Source: Streptantibioticus cattleyicolor NRRL 8057 = DSM 46488 (lineage in GTDB: Bacteria > Actinomycetota > Actinomycetes > Streptomycetales > Streptomycetaceae). Taken from it: 64,000 nt of DNA. Under the pieces are notes generated by a model. The model was not told where the DNA came from. It saw nothing but the letters and a program-made list of their open reading frames with translations, and searched no databases. How positions within the stretch are numbered: position 1 is the first letter of the stretch; every line of letters begins with the position of its first letter. Location: assembly GCF_000240165.1 (NCBI RefSeq), contig NC_017586.1, positions 186,001 to 250,000 on the forward strand, in the 5' to 3' direction. A program made the position numbers and the translations under genes. Shown here piece by piece: positions 29,880-38,567 of this stretch.

Positions 29880-30464
29880 TCAACGCGGGCTGCGCCGGCT
29901 CCGGAAGGCCGCGACGCTGGCCCGGTGTGCGCAGGTTCGGGTGCAGTACTGCTTTGAGCCGTTGCGTGAGAGGTCCACGAAAGTGGCCCGGCAGGTCGGC
30001 CCGGCACATACGCCGAGACGGGCGGGACCGAGCGTGGCGATCACCGAGGCCAGTGCGCTGAGCGTAGTCGCGGCAAGGTGCGCCGACCAGCGGTCGGTGT
30101 CGGAGGTCACCTCGGTCCACCAGCGGTCGCCCTCGTGGCGCAGTACCGGGGTGGCGCCGCTGCGACGCAGGCCGTCGTTGATCAGAGCCGCGGCTTCGAC
30201 CGCGTCCGCGTTCGCCCGTTCGAGCACCTCACGCACCGTCGCGCGCAACGCGCGGACTTCCGCCAGGTCGGCGCGGGTGAGATGCCGCGGACCGGCCCCT
30301 TGGTCCGCGGCCGAACTCGGAGGCTCAGCCGCGGGATGGTCGTCAAGGAAGTCCCGGAGTTGCTCCACGGTCTCGAGCGCGTCCTCTCCCTTGATCGGCC
30401 TCAAGGTGTTGGCCAGGTCGACGGCCGTCTGGACCACCAATGGACTGTAATACGCATCCCGCAT
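29880..30464 (-). CDS. CGNR zinc-finger regulator (variant motif)
   Basis: This 194-residue protein starts at ATG 30464 with GGGGAG upstream. The N-terminal ABATE-like domain has the family pattern (SPLVVQTAVDLANTLRP, RDFLDDHP). The C-terminal zinc ribbon reads GVCAGPTCRATFVDLSRNGSKQYC and then CAHRASVAAFR, so four cysteines are present but the family signature CGNR is changed to CAHR. Such proteins are DNA-binding stress or resistance regulators. It is divergent from the MFS transporter gene with only 51 bases between, so it probably controls that transporter. Confidence 0.87.
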   Translation of the reverse strand: MRDAYYSPLVVQTAVDLANTLRPIKGEDALETVEQLRDFLDDHPAAEPPSSAADQGAGPRHLTRADLAEVRALRATVREVLERANADAVEAAALINDGLRRSGATPVLRHEGDRWWTEVTSDTDRWSAHLAATTLSALASVIATLGPARLGVCAGPTCRATFVDLSRNGSKQYCTRTCAHRASVAAFRSRRSPR

Positions 30465-30494
30465 TTGACGTATCTCCCCACCGCTCCGTAATGT
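30465..30494 (+). promoter_or_regulatory. sigma-70-like promoter for the MFS gene
   Basis: TTGACG (30465-30470) and TAATGT (30489-30494) are separated by 18 bases and lie just upstream of the Shine-Dalgarno of the transporter. The -35 box touches the start codon of the divergent CGNR gene, so binding by that regulator would affect both genes. The call is by consensus only. Confidence 0.6.
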
Positions 30495-30515
30495 TACACG
30501 CAAAGGAGGATTAGC

Positions 30516-31961
30516 ATGTCACAGCATACTCGGCAGGGGACGACGCCGCAGGCGATCCCGGCTGGAGTGGCCCCGGCACCGGAGCGAACCGACGCGCCGG
30601 ACGGGCGTCGGCTGGGGCTGACTTTGGGGATGCTGGTGCTGCCGATGTACGTGGCACTGGGAGCGCCGTCGGTGGCCCTGCCGGCCGTCGGCCGCGCGCT
30701 CGCGGTGCCGTTCGGGGCCACCGCATGGATTCTCGCCGCGTGGTCGCTGACCTCCGCGCTCGCGATGCCGGTCGCGGGTCGGCTGCTGGTCCGCTGGAGC
30801 CCCTTCCAGGTCCTCGTCGCCGGGGTCGTGACGCTCGCCGCGGGCTCCGTGCTCGCCGGAGCCGGGCCGACACTGTCCGTCGTGATCGTCGGCCGACTGA
30901 TCGGCGGCGCCGGGGCGGGCGCGACCGTGATCGCCGTCTTCGCCGCGGCCACCGCCCTTCCCGGGCGGCAACGGATCCGCGCCCTGGGAATCATCGCGGC
31001 CGCCAGCGCGACGGCGTCGGGGTGCGGGACGCTGTTGGGCGGGGCGGTGACCGCATGGCTCGGGTGGCGTGCCGTGCTCGCGATCCCGGCCCTCGCGCTG
31101 CCCCTCCTGCTGGCCGCGTTGCCGAGCAGGCGCGCGCTGACGCGGAGCGGCAGCGGCGAGCGAAACGGCTCGACCGGGCGACTCGACATCGTCGGCGCGG
31201 CCGTGCTGTCGGTACTCGCCGCCTCCTTGATCACGTTGCTTCAGGCACACTCGGTCGGCCTGCCCGCTCCGGTCACGCTCGTCGTTGCTGTCGCCGGGGC
31301 GCTCGCCGCCGTGGGACTGTGGTGGCGTGTGCGAAGCACGCCCGACGGGTTCGTGCCTCGGCGGGTGATCGCATCCCGCGGTTTCCTGGCGGCCGGGCTC
31401 ATCGGCGGGACCGTCTTCGCCGGCTACTACGGGGTGCTGTTCCGCGCCCCGTCCCTGATCGAGCAGGCCACGGGCGGTGGCCCCCTGGAAGCCGGCGTGC
31501 TCCTGGTCCCGGCCGCCGCCTGCTCGGTGCTGGCCGGGCGGCTGGTCGGCACTTTGACCGACCGGTTCACCGGCTGGCAGATGTCGGCCGGGCTCGCGGC
31601 ACTCACCGTCGTCGGCGTGCTCGTGGTCGCGATCTTCACCGGGCCGGTCCCGATCGTCGCCGGCACGGCGTTGACCGTGTGCGGGTTCGCCGGCGCCCAA
31701 GCCGTACTGGTGAGCCTCGCGCCGGACCTCGTCGCCGCGGACGACCGCGACACCGCGCAGGCCCTGCTCAACTTCATGAACGCCCTGGGTGGCGGGATCG
31801 GTCCGGCCGCTGTCGCGGGTCTGTCCGGCATCGTGGCGGTGCCGGTGGCCCTCGCCGTGCTCGCGGCTCTCCCCCTGGCCGGACTCGTCCTCAGCCTGAC
31901 CCGGCGCCCTACCGCCGACCGCCGCCCCGAACCCGACGCCACGCGTGGGAGACCGCGATGA
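30516..31961 (+). CDS. MFS drug-efflux transporter, DHA2-like
   Basis: This 481-residue membrane protein starts at ATG 30516 behind AAAGGAGGA, a strong ribosome site. There are about 13-14 hydrophobic segments. The motif-A-like loop AGRLLVRW follows the second or third helix, and a motif-C-like GCGTLLGGAVTAWLGWR lies near 165-185, the mark of drug/proton antiporters. It would export a toxic compound across the cell membrane. The paired CGNR gene suggests induction by the drug. An epoxide hydrolase gene follows 51 bases downstream and may be co-transcribed. Confidence 0.9.
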   Translation: MSQHTRQGTTPQAIPAGVAPAPERTDAPDGRRLGLTLGMLVLPMYVALGAPSVALPAVGRALAVPFGATAWILAAWSLTSALAMPVAGRLLVRWSPFQVLVAGVVTLAAGSVLAGAGPTLSVVIVGRLIGGAGAGATVIAVFAAATALPGRQRIRALGIIAAASATASGCGTLLGGAVTAWLGWRAVLAIPALALPLLLAALPSRRALTRSGSGERNGSTGRLDIVGAAVLSVLAASLITLLQAHSVGLPAPVTLVVAVAGALAAVGLWWRVRSTPDGFVPRRVIASRGFLAAGLIGGTVFAGYYGVLFRAPSLIEQATGGGPLEAGVLLVPAAACSVLAGRLVGTLTDRFTGWQMSAGLAALTVVGVLVVAIFTGPVPIVAGTALTVCGFAGAQAVLVSLAPDLVAADDRDTAQALLNFMNALGGGIGPAAVAGLSGIVAVPVALAVLAALPLAGLVLSLTRRPTADRRPEPDATRGRPR

Positions 31962-32012
31962 CGGTCCACTGCCTCTGATCCGATGACGCCTCGACCAGTA
32001 GGGAGCCTTGCC

Positions 32013-33134
32013 ATGTCCGCCGAGCCATTCGAGGTCAGTATCACCGAAGCCGAGATCGCGGACCTGCGTGAACGATTGCGACGGACACGGTGGCCCGAGC
32101 GCGAGCCGGTGGACGACTGGTCACAGGGCTTGCCGCTGGCGTACGCGCAGGAGCTTTGCCGCAGCTGGGCCGAGGACTACGACTTCGGGTTCGCCGAGCG
32201 GCTGAACGTGTTCCCGCAGTACCGCGACACGATCGACGGGCTGGGCATCCACTTCCTGCACGTCCGCTCGCCGGAGCCGGACGCGTTCCCGCTCGTGCTC
32301 ACGCACGGGTGGCCGGGCTCGGTGCTCGAGTTCCTGGAGGTCCTCGGCCCGCTGACCGACCCGCGCGCGCACGGCGGTGACCCGGCGGACGCGTTCCACG
32401 TGGTCGCGCCGTCGTTGCCCGGGTACGGCTGGAGTGACAAGCCGTCGACGACCGGGTGGGGCGTCACTCGCACCGCGCGCGCCTGGGACACATTGATGGT
32501 CTCGCTGGGTTACGAACGGTACGGCGCGCAGGGCGGTGACTGGGGTTCGGCGGTGTCCGGGGCGCTGGGCGAGGTGGCGCCCGAACGGGTCGCCGCCGTG
32601 CACCTGAACCTGGGATCCGTGGCGGCCGGCACGTTCGACGACCCCACGCCCGCGGAGCTGGCGAATCTCGAGGCCGAGAAGGAGATGCGGCGCACCGGCC
32701 GGGGGTACTCGGCGATCCAGGCGACCCGGCCTCAGACGCTCGGCTACGGCCTCACCGACTCCCCGGCGGGGCAGGCCGCCTGGATCGCCGAGAAGTTCTG
32801 GGCGTGGACGGACAACGACGGCCATCCCGAGGACGCGTTGTCGCGGCAGACGATCCTCGACGAGATCTCGGTCTACTGGTTCACCGCGTCGGCCACGTCG
32901 TCGGCGCGCCTGTACTGGGAGAGCTTCGCCAACTTCCGGGACAAGGTGACCGCGCCGTCCGGGCTGTCGGTCTACCCGCGCGACATAACCCGCCCGTCGA
33001 GGCGGGAGGCCGAGCTGCGCTTCACCGACCTGCGCTGGTTCGAGGAACTGCCGCGTGGTGGCCACTTCGCCGCGCTGGAGCAGCCGGAGTCGCTGGTCCA
33101 GCAAGTGCGCGGGTTCTTCCGCCTGTTCCGCTGA
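32013..33134 (+). CDS. epoxide hydrolase, EHN-type
   Basis: This 373-residue protein starts at ATG 32013. An N-terminal EHN domain (FEVSITEAEIADLRERLRR, about 6-110) precedes the alpha/beta hydrolase core. The core has oxyanion motif HGWPGS (98-103), nucleophile Asp176 in GGDWGS, Tyr301 in LYWESF and His351 in GGHFAALEQPE. It opens epoxides to diols, like microsomal/juvenile-hormone-type hydrolases, and is probably cytosolic. Being downstream of a drug exporter, it fits a self-protection or detoxification pair. Confidence 0.92.
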   Translation: MSAEPFEVSITEAEIADLRERLRRTRWPEREPVDDWSQGLPLAYAQELCRSWAEDYDFGFAERLNVFPQYRDTIDGLGIHFLHVRSPEPDAFPLVLTHGWPGSVLEFLEVLGPLTDPRAHGGDPADAFHVVAPSLPGYGWSDKPSTTGWGVTRTARAWDTLMVSLGYERYGAQGGDWGSAVSGALGEVAPERVAAVHLNLGSVAAGTFDDPTPAELANLEAEKEMRRTGRGYSAIQATRPQTLGYGLTDSPAGQAAWIAEKFWAWTDNDGHPEDALSRQTILDEISVYWFTASATSSARLYWESFANFRDKVTAPSGLSVYPRDITRPSRREAELRFTDLRWFEELPRGGHFAALEQPESLVQQVRGFFRLFR

Positions 33135-33332
33135 CCGTCCGTGCCACCCCCTGGGAAGCCCACGCCCGGGGGATGGTCCTGTCCGTCCCCCGGGCCACCG
33201 GCGGAACGACGGACGCGCTCGGCGAGCGGACGCGTCAGGGGCGGAGTCAGGCCGCTCGGCCGTATCCGTCCGTGCCGGGGTCGTCGCCGCGCAGCGGGCT
33301 TCGTGGGTGGGGTATTCGCGGGCCAGGTCTCG
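33135..33332. other. intergenic, GC hairpin after epoxide hydrolase
   Basis: Directly after the stop, CCCCC and GGGGG blocks (about 33148-33172) can pair and may end the + strand transcript. Nothing else is recognisable before the remnants that follow. Confidence 0.3.
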
Positions 33333-33411
33333 TCGCGGCGGGGCGTCCGGGAGGTGGCGCAGCAGCTGGACGGTGTGGACGACACGGCCGGCCTCGCGGA
33401 AGGCGGTGCAG
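33333..33411 (-). pseudogene. Tn3-transposase-like remnant A
   Basis: A minus-strand frame reads TAFREAGRVVHTVQLLRHLP and DAPPRR. The pattern LLRxLxDAPPRR is shared with a second scrap at 37105-37175 and resembles a C-terminal region of actinobacterial Tn3 TnpA. It is too short to be functional; the family call is tentative. Confidence 0.4.
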
Positions 33412-33519
33412 GTCGCGTTCGGCGACGTGCCGGGCGACCGATTCCACGCCGGGACGGGCGTACCGCTCCAGGGAGCGGATGGATGCGTGGCGGGAGCGGG
33501 CCGGCAGCTTGTCCAGCGA
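33412..33519 (-). pseudogene. C-terminal end of a tyrosine recombinase
   Basis: About 36 residues on the minus strand read SRHASIRSLERYARPG, then ESVARHVAERD, the characteristic tail of actinobacterial tyrosine integrases including the presumed nucleophile Tyr. No other part of the gene is present. It is joined on one side to an amidase scrap and on the other to a Tn3-like scrap. Confidence 0.5.
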
Positions 33520-33690
33520 GACGGTGGAGACTGCCTTCGAGCCCGTAACCGGCGGCGAACCGCATACCAAGCGGGAGCCCCGTGCCGGCGTCAGCCGTCG
33601 CCGGCACGGACATGGCCGGCATGGCCGCCACGCTGAACGATGACCGGTCGAAGACACGACGAATCCAGCCAAGGCCTTCCAGCGCCTTTG
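33520..33690 (-). pseudogene. partial duplicate of the amidase C-terminus
   Basis: The minus strand reads GLGWI, RVFDRSSFSV, AMPAMSVPATADAGTGLPLG and MRFAAGYGLEGSLHRLAGQ. This matches residues about 405-460 of the intact amidase at 34819-36270 over some 55 positions, with about 15 changes and a short deletion. It lies about 1.4 kb from the parental stretch in the same orientation. It is a remnant of a duplicated or paralogous amidase gene. Confidence 0.75.
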
Positions 33691-33725
33691 ATCAGGATGA
33701 ACGATCGAAGGTAGCGGTTCACATG

Positions 33726-34646
33726 TCAGCGGCGGCTCGCGTGCAGATGGGCCGCGAAGAACTCGGCGGCGGCCGAGGAGGTGGCCTCGAACTGTTCGAC
33801 ATAGGGGCCGAAGTGGCCGCCGGGTATGATCCGCAACCATTTGGGCTCCAACGCTCTGTTGAAGGCGGACAACTGCAAGTCGGTGCCCGACGTGGTGTCG
33901 TCGTCTGCGACTATCATCAGCAGCGGCCTGGGACTTACCATCTCGATATAGTCGCTGGCGTTGTAGACACGGCTCCACTCGCCGGTGCGGACGGTGACCT
34001 CGTTGCGCCACGACGGGGCGATCTCTCCGACCGCGGTGAAGTAGTCGGACGCGTCGTCGGCGGCGTAGACGGGGCCGTCGGCAGCGCCGCCGATCACCGG
34101 GCGTGTTGTGACTTCGCCGGTTCGCATGCGGACGATCCGCTCAGCCGCGAACTGCCTGCCGGCTGCCGCCAGTTGCGCCATGGGAGTACGCCGCCATCCG
34201 GTCTGCACGCCGTTGACTGCGGGCACCTGGCAGACCACGGCCTTGACCCGCAGGTCGCTGGCCGCCACGACGATGGCGTGCCCGCCGCTGTAACTGGTCC
34301 CCCACACCCCGATGAGGTCGGGGTCGACCTCCGGCAGTGTACTGGCGTAGGTGATGGCGTGCCGGTAGTCCTCGATCTGACGCCACGGATCGATCTCCTG
34401 GCGAGGACTGCCGTCGCTCGCGCCGAAGTTGCGGTGATCGTAGACCAGCACCGCCAGCCCGGCGGCGACGAACCGCTCGGCGTAGCGGTCCAGGTACGCC
34501 TCCTTGACCAGGGAGAACCCGTGCGCCATGACGACGGCGGCGGTCGGGGTGCTGTCAGGGGCCGGATAGAACCAGCCGCGCAATGTGGTGCCGTCCGCGT
34601 CGAATTCGACGTCGCGGCGTGTGCTGGAGTTTGGAACTGCGGACAT
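33726..34646 (-). CDS. alpha/beta hydrolase, dienelactone-hydrolase/YcjY-like
   Basis: This 306-residue protein starts at ATG 34646 behind AAGGAG. It has the alpha/beta hydrolase pattern: VVMAHGFSLVKEAYLD (oxyanion loop), nucleophile Ser in GTSYSGGHA near 118, Asp in VADDDTTSG near 258 and His in IPGGHFGPY near 287. The substrate is unknown; related proteins act on esters, lactones or peptides. It lies 172 bases downstream of the amidase on the same strand and may be co-expressed with it. Confidence 0.85.
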   Translation of the reverse strand: MSAVPNSSTRRDVEFDADGTTLRGWFYPAPDSTPTAAVVMAHGFSLVKEAYLDRYAERFVAAGLAVLVYDHRNFGASDGSPRQEIDPWRQIEDYRHAITYASTLPEVDPDLIGVWGTSYSGGHAIVVAASDLRVKAVVCQVPAVNGVQTGWRRTPMAQLAAAGRQFAAERIVRMRTGEVTTRPVIGGAADGPVYAADDASDYFTAVGEIAPSWRNEVTVRTGEWSRVYNASDYIEMVSPRPLLMIVADDDTTSGTDLQLSAFNRALEPKWLRIIPGGHFGPYVEQFEATSSAAAEFFAAHLHASRR

Positions 34647-34818
34647 GAGCGGGGCTCCTTCGTGGAACGTCGGCAGGTGGGGCCGACGACGAGGGTGGTG
34701 CGGGCGGCGCGCACCGTGACCGTGTGCGGGGTCCTGCCGTACCGGGACGACATGCGCGAGGTGCTTCGCCCGCTCGCTCAGCGCACGGCTCGTTGGCTCC
34801 CGGCGGCAGGGGCGCTTC

Positions 34819-36270
34819 TCAGTGGCCCGTGCGGTTCCCCGCCCACACCGGGGGGATTCGACCCGACCACGGGCTGGCCTGTTCCAACTGGCCGGCAAGG
34901 CGGAAGAGGCGGCTTTCGAAGCCGTATCCGGCGGCGAACTGCATACCGATCGGAAGCCCCGTTCCGGCGTCGGCCGTCAACGGCACCGACATGGCCGGCG
35001 TGCCCGCCATGTTGAACGGCATGGTGAACGGCGAGCGGTCGAAGACGCGGTCGATCCAGCCGAGGCCGTCCAGCGTTTGCGCACTCTCGGCATAGGCGCC
35101 CAGGGGCGTGGGAAGCTCCGGCACGGTCGGGGTGAGCACTATGTCGTAGGTGTCGAAGCACCGTGCCAGGCTGCGGGCGACACGGTTGCGGATCGTGAAA
35201 GCGGCGACGAACTGGGCGCCGCTGACCCGCTGCCCGTAGTGGTAGCCGGCCAGGGTCGCAGGTTCGAGGGTGGAGGAATCGATGGGCCGGTCGAAGGCGG
35301 CAGCCAGTTCGTCGAGCGAGGCCACCAGGTTCGCCGTGAACAGGTGGGCGTTGGCCAGGACGTACTCCTCCCAGTCGGCCCCGAGGCCGATCCCGGCCTC
35401 CTCCACCTGGTGGCCGAGGGATTCGAGCAGACCCGTGGTGCGGGAGAGGGCGTCGGCCACCGGTGCGGTGGTGCGGCGTCCACCCCATGCCTGGGTGAGG
35501 ACACCGATCCGCAGCCGGCCCGGGTGGCGGGTGACTTCCTCCGTGTACGGCCGGGACGGCTGCTGGGCGAAGTACGGGTCACCCGGTTCCGCGCCGCGGA
35601 TCTGGTCGAGCAGGGCCGCGCTGTCGCGTACCGTGCGGCTGACGCTGCCGTGCACGGCCAGGCCGCTGAAGACCTCGTCGAAGTCGGGGCCCATGGAGAC
35701 CCGGCCGCGGGTGGGCTTCAACCCGAAGAGGCCGTTGTAGGCGGCGGGGATACGGAGCGAGCCGGCGGCGTCGGTGCCGTGGGCAAGGGACACGACCCCG
35801 GCAGCTACAGCCGCGCCCGCACCCCCGCTGGATCCGCCCGCGCTCCGCTCCAGATTCCACGGGTTACGGGTCGCGCCGTACAGCACGGGTTCTGTCGTGA
35901 TGCTGTAGGCCATCTCCGACGTCGCGGTACGTCCGAACGTCACCAGTCCGGCGCGGCGCAAGCGCAGCATCAGGAAGGAGTCGGCGCGTGCGACGTTGCC
36001 GGCCGCGAGGCGGCTGCCCAGTTCCATGCGCCGCCCGGCCATGGAGACGCCGATGTCCTTGACCAGGAAAGGGACCCCGGCCAGCGGGGTGCTGCCGGGC
36101 TTGGGTACGTCGTCGGTCGGCCAGGTCTCCACAACGGCGTTGATCTGCGGATTGACCGCCTGTGTGGCTTCGATCGCGGCAGCTTGCAGTTCGTCGGGGG
36201 TCACCTCCCCTTCGGCCACCAGCTCCGCGAGTCCGACCGCGTCGTAGTTCACGTACTCGGCAACTCTCAT
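34819..36270 (-). CDS. amidase-signature family amidase
   Basis: This 483-residue protein starts at ATG 36270 after AGGAGC. The Ser-cisSer-Lys triad is visible: Lys71 in FLVKDIG, Ser147 in AGGSSGG and Ser171 in DAAGSLRIP. The family usually has GGGS in the last motif; here it is AAGS. GLKPTRGRV and a C-terminal GLPIGMQ are also typical. It would hydrolyse amides in the cytosol. The divergent TetR gene and the palindrome between them suggest substrate-induced expression. Confidence 0.92.
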   Translation of the reverse strand: MRVAEYVNYDAVGLAELVAEGEVTPDELQAAAIEATQAVNPQINAVVETWPTDDVPKPGSTPLAGVPFLVKDIGVSMAGRRMELGSRLAAGNVARADSFLMLRLRRAGLVTFGRTATSEMAYSITTEPVLYGATRNPWNLERSAGGSSGGAGAAVAAGVVSLAHGTDAAGSLRIPAAYNGLFGLKPTRGRVSMGPDFDEVFSGLAVHGSVSRTVRDSAALLDQIRGAEPGDPYFAQQPSRPYTEEVTRHPGRLRIGVLTQAWGGRRTTAPVADALSRTTGLLESLGHQVEEAGIGLGADWEEYVLANAHLFTANLVASLDELAAAFDRPIDSSTLEPATLAGYHYGQRVSGAQFVAAFTIRNRVARSLARCFDTYDIVLTPTVPELPTPLGAYAESAQTLDGLGWIDRVFDRSPFTMPFNMAGTPAMSVPLTADAGTGLPIGMQFAAGYGFESRLFRLAGQLEQASPWSGRIPPVWAGNRTGH

Positions 36271-36312
36271 TTTTTGCTCCTAGCGGAAAGGACGATACTG
36301 ATGAGTCTCTGA

Positions 36313-36330
36313 CGATACCAGGCGGTATCG
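36313..36330. promoter_or_regulatory. palindromic operator between amidase and TetR genes
   Basis: CGATACC and GGTATCG form perfect 7-base arms around AGGC in the 132-base divergent intergenic region. Size, symmetry and position fit the binding site of the adjacent TetR repressor acting on both promoters. Confidence 0.7.
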
Positions 36331-36402
36331 CGTAGAACGAAGTGGTACCGTAGGAGCGGTGAGGCAAGGGGTCCCGCACCGACCGGACGTCACGGAGCAG
36401 TC

Positions 36403-37029
36403 ATGACATCGACCGCCAGAAGGCCGAGCAGGGTGGCGAAACTGCCGCCCCGTGAGCGCATCCTTGACGCGGCGGAAGAGCTCTTCCAGAACGAGGGAAT
36501 CCGGCAGGTGAGCCTCCAGGCGATCGCCGAGAAGGCCGAGACCACCAAAATGGCGATCTACCGGCACTTCGAAACCAAGGACGAGTTGGTCGCGGAGTGG
36601 ATGCGGATCGTCGCCGCCGACTACCAGGCGGCCATCGACCGGGTCCAGACGGAGTACCCCGGCCGGCCCAGGGAGCAGATCCTGGGCTTGGCCCGCTTCA
36701 TCGCCGAGGGATTGCCCGCCATCTCGCACCGGGGCTGCCCGTTCATCAACTCCCTCGCCGAATTGCCCGACCGCTCCCATCCCGCACGGCAAGTGATCGA
36801 GAAGCACAAGGCCCACCAGACCCGCAGGCTGGTGGGCATGTGCGCCGAGGCCGGGCTGCCCGACCCCGAGCAGGCCGCAGCCGAGATCACCTTCGTACTC
36901 GAAGGCGCGCAGGTCAGCAGGCAGAACGGAAGCATCGATCAGGCGGGGGACCGCCTGATGAGAATCGTCGAGGGGATCGTGGATCGGCACCGCTCCCCCC
37001 TCGGCGCATCTCGGCCGACCATCGGCTGA
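36403..37029 (+). CDS. TetR-family regulator
   Basis: This is a 208-residue TetR protein. The helix-turn-helix lies at about 18-62 (RERILDAAEELF, then VSLQAIAEKAETTKMAIYRHFETKDELV). The ligand domain contains HRGCPFINSLAELPD. It diverges from the amidase gene over a palindromic operator, so it is the likely local repressor of amidase and alpha/beta hydrolase and of itself. Confidence 0.92.
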   Translation: MTSTARRPSRVAKLPPRERILDAAEELFQNEGIRQVSLQAIAEKAETTKMAIYRHFETKDELVAEWMRIVAADYQAAIDRVQTEYPGRPREQILGLARFIAEGLPAISHRGCPFINSLAELPDRSHPARQVIEKHKAHQTRRLVGMCAEAGLPDPEQAAAEITFVLEGAQVSRQNGSIDQAGDRLMRIVEGIVDRHRSPLGASRPTIG

Positions 37030-37578
37030 CAGCCTCGAATCCGTGTCCCCCGATGCCGAGAACCCGGTGCGCAGGCCTGGCGGCCCTGTCCGTGCCGCTG
37101 GCCGGTGAGCTGGTCGCCGCGGTCACCCGCCGGCGTGGCGGCGCGTCCGAGAGGTAGCGCAGAAGGACAGCAGGGGCGGTCGCCGGGGCTCGGTCCACCA
37201 GGCCGGAGGCGCGCTACGGGCGGCGCGGCGGACCCGCCCGTCTCCCGCACCCGGCGGGCCGGAGACGGAGTGATGGCATCGCGCACCACGCACTGGGCGG
37301 CGCCCACGGTGCTCGCTCCCGGGTTCCTGGCCGTCCCGGCCCGCCCGCGCCGCCGGCAGCGGCAACCGCTCCTCCCCGGCCGCCGCGACCGGCGAGCCCG
37401 ACCCGCACGGGACGACGCCCCCGCGAGAGTGCCGTCCGGTCGCGCTGCCCACCGACGCGTCGCACGCCGCGGATCCGGCCGCGGCGACCGCCCCAGCCGG
37501 CGGGCTGCGCGCGGCCGGGCGGAGCGGCGGAACGAAGCCATCCTCACGGCGCACTCCGCCCGCCCCGCCTTGTCCTGA
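37030..37578. other. gene-free stretch with Tn3-like remnant B
   Basis: On the minus strand at about 37105-37175, AVLLRYLSDAPPRRRVTAAT is readable, the same pattern as in the scrap at 33333-33411 and like a C-terminal part of actinobacterial Tn3 transposases. The rest (37200-37578) is very GC-rich and shows no supported coding. Confidence 0.4.
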
Positions 37579-38567
37579 TCAACAGGTGACCGTCCGGCGC
37601 CAGTACGAGCGGGCGGCGACGGCCAGGGCGACCCCGTACACGGCGAATGCGGTCATGCCGATCCAGCCGGCCGACAGGGCATCCTGTGAGGAGTGGAAGT
37701 CACCTGCTCTCATCGTCACCACGCCGGTCGTGGCGAGGGTGCAGTAGACGGTTCCGAGCACTCCGTACGGGGCCAGGGCGGCGGCGCCGATCAGGGCCGG
37801 GGTCAGCGGGAGCCAGCGCGGAACGCGCCGGCCGGTGAGGGGGAGCGTCCAGCGCAGGAAGACGCCGAGTGCGGCGAGCAGCACGGTGGGGTCCAGGCCC
37901 CAGGATTCCAGGATGAGCCACATCCCCGAGGCCCCGTTGCGTCGGGAGGACGCCAGCATCTCCTCGTTGCTCGTTCCGGCGAAGGTGCCTCCCCATGCCC
38001 ACAACTGCTTCATCGCGATGTACGGCAGGAACGCCACCGTCCCGGCGCAGGCGGCGAGTTGGACCCGCGCGGGGGCACGGGACGATACGGGCACGTGGTC
38101 CCTGGGGGCCGACGGCGGAAGGAACGGTCGGTCGCCACGAGCAGCAGCACACCGACGGCGGCCATGGCACGGTTCGCGGCAGCCGCCCAACTGTCCACGC
38201 CTTGCCCGAACAACAGCGTGATCAGGTCCATCAGCAGGCTGAACGCGGCGATCCCGGACAGCCCGCAGAGCATCCACAGCAGCACCCGCAACCCGGTACG
38301 CAACCCGCACCGCACGACCGCCGCACCCACCAGGGCGGCCAGCGCTCCCACCGCCACGACCGCGTAATCGAGGCCGGAGGACGCCCGGGCACCGAGCCCG
38401 TGGAACAGCGGTCTTCCGATCACCGCGCAAACGAGACCGAACGCCGCGTACGTCGTCCCCCACAACACCGTCACCGGACCCACCCGACGCCACCAACCAC
38501 GCCCGTGAGCGGAGATCGACCACGGCTTCGTGGGTGAGCAGGGCGGGCAGCCGGCAGGCGATGTCAC
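37579..38567 (-). pseudogene. integral membrane protein, interrupted by a frameshift
   Basis: The first half (GTG start at 38567) has four hydrophobic segments (VLWGTTYAAFGLVCAVI, YAVVAVGALAALVGAAVV and two more) and runs to VLLLVATDR near 38125. The sense then continues one base out of frame with four more segments (QLAACAGTVAFLPYIAM to GMTAFAVYGVALAV), ending at 37579. Joined, it would be about 330 residues with eight helices. The family is unknown. The GTG overlaps the stop of cynR by 4 bases, so it was the second gene of that unit. Either a mutation or a sequencing error explains the shift. Confidence 0.6.
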
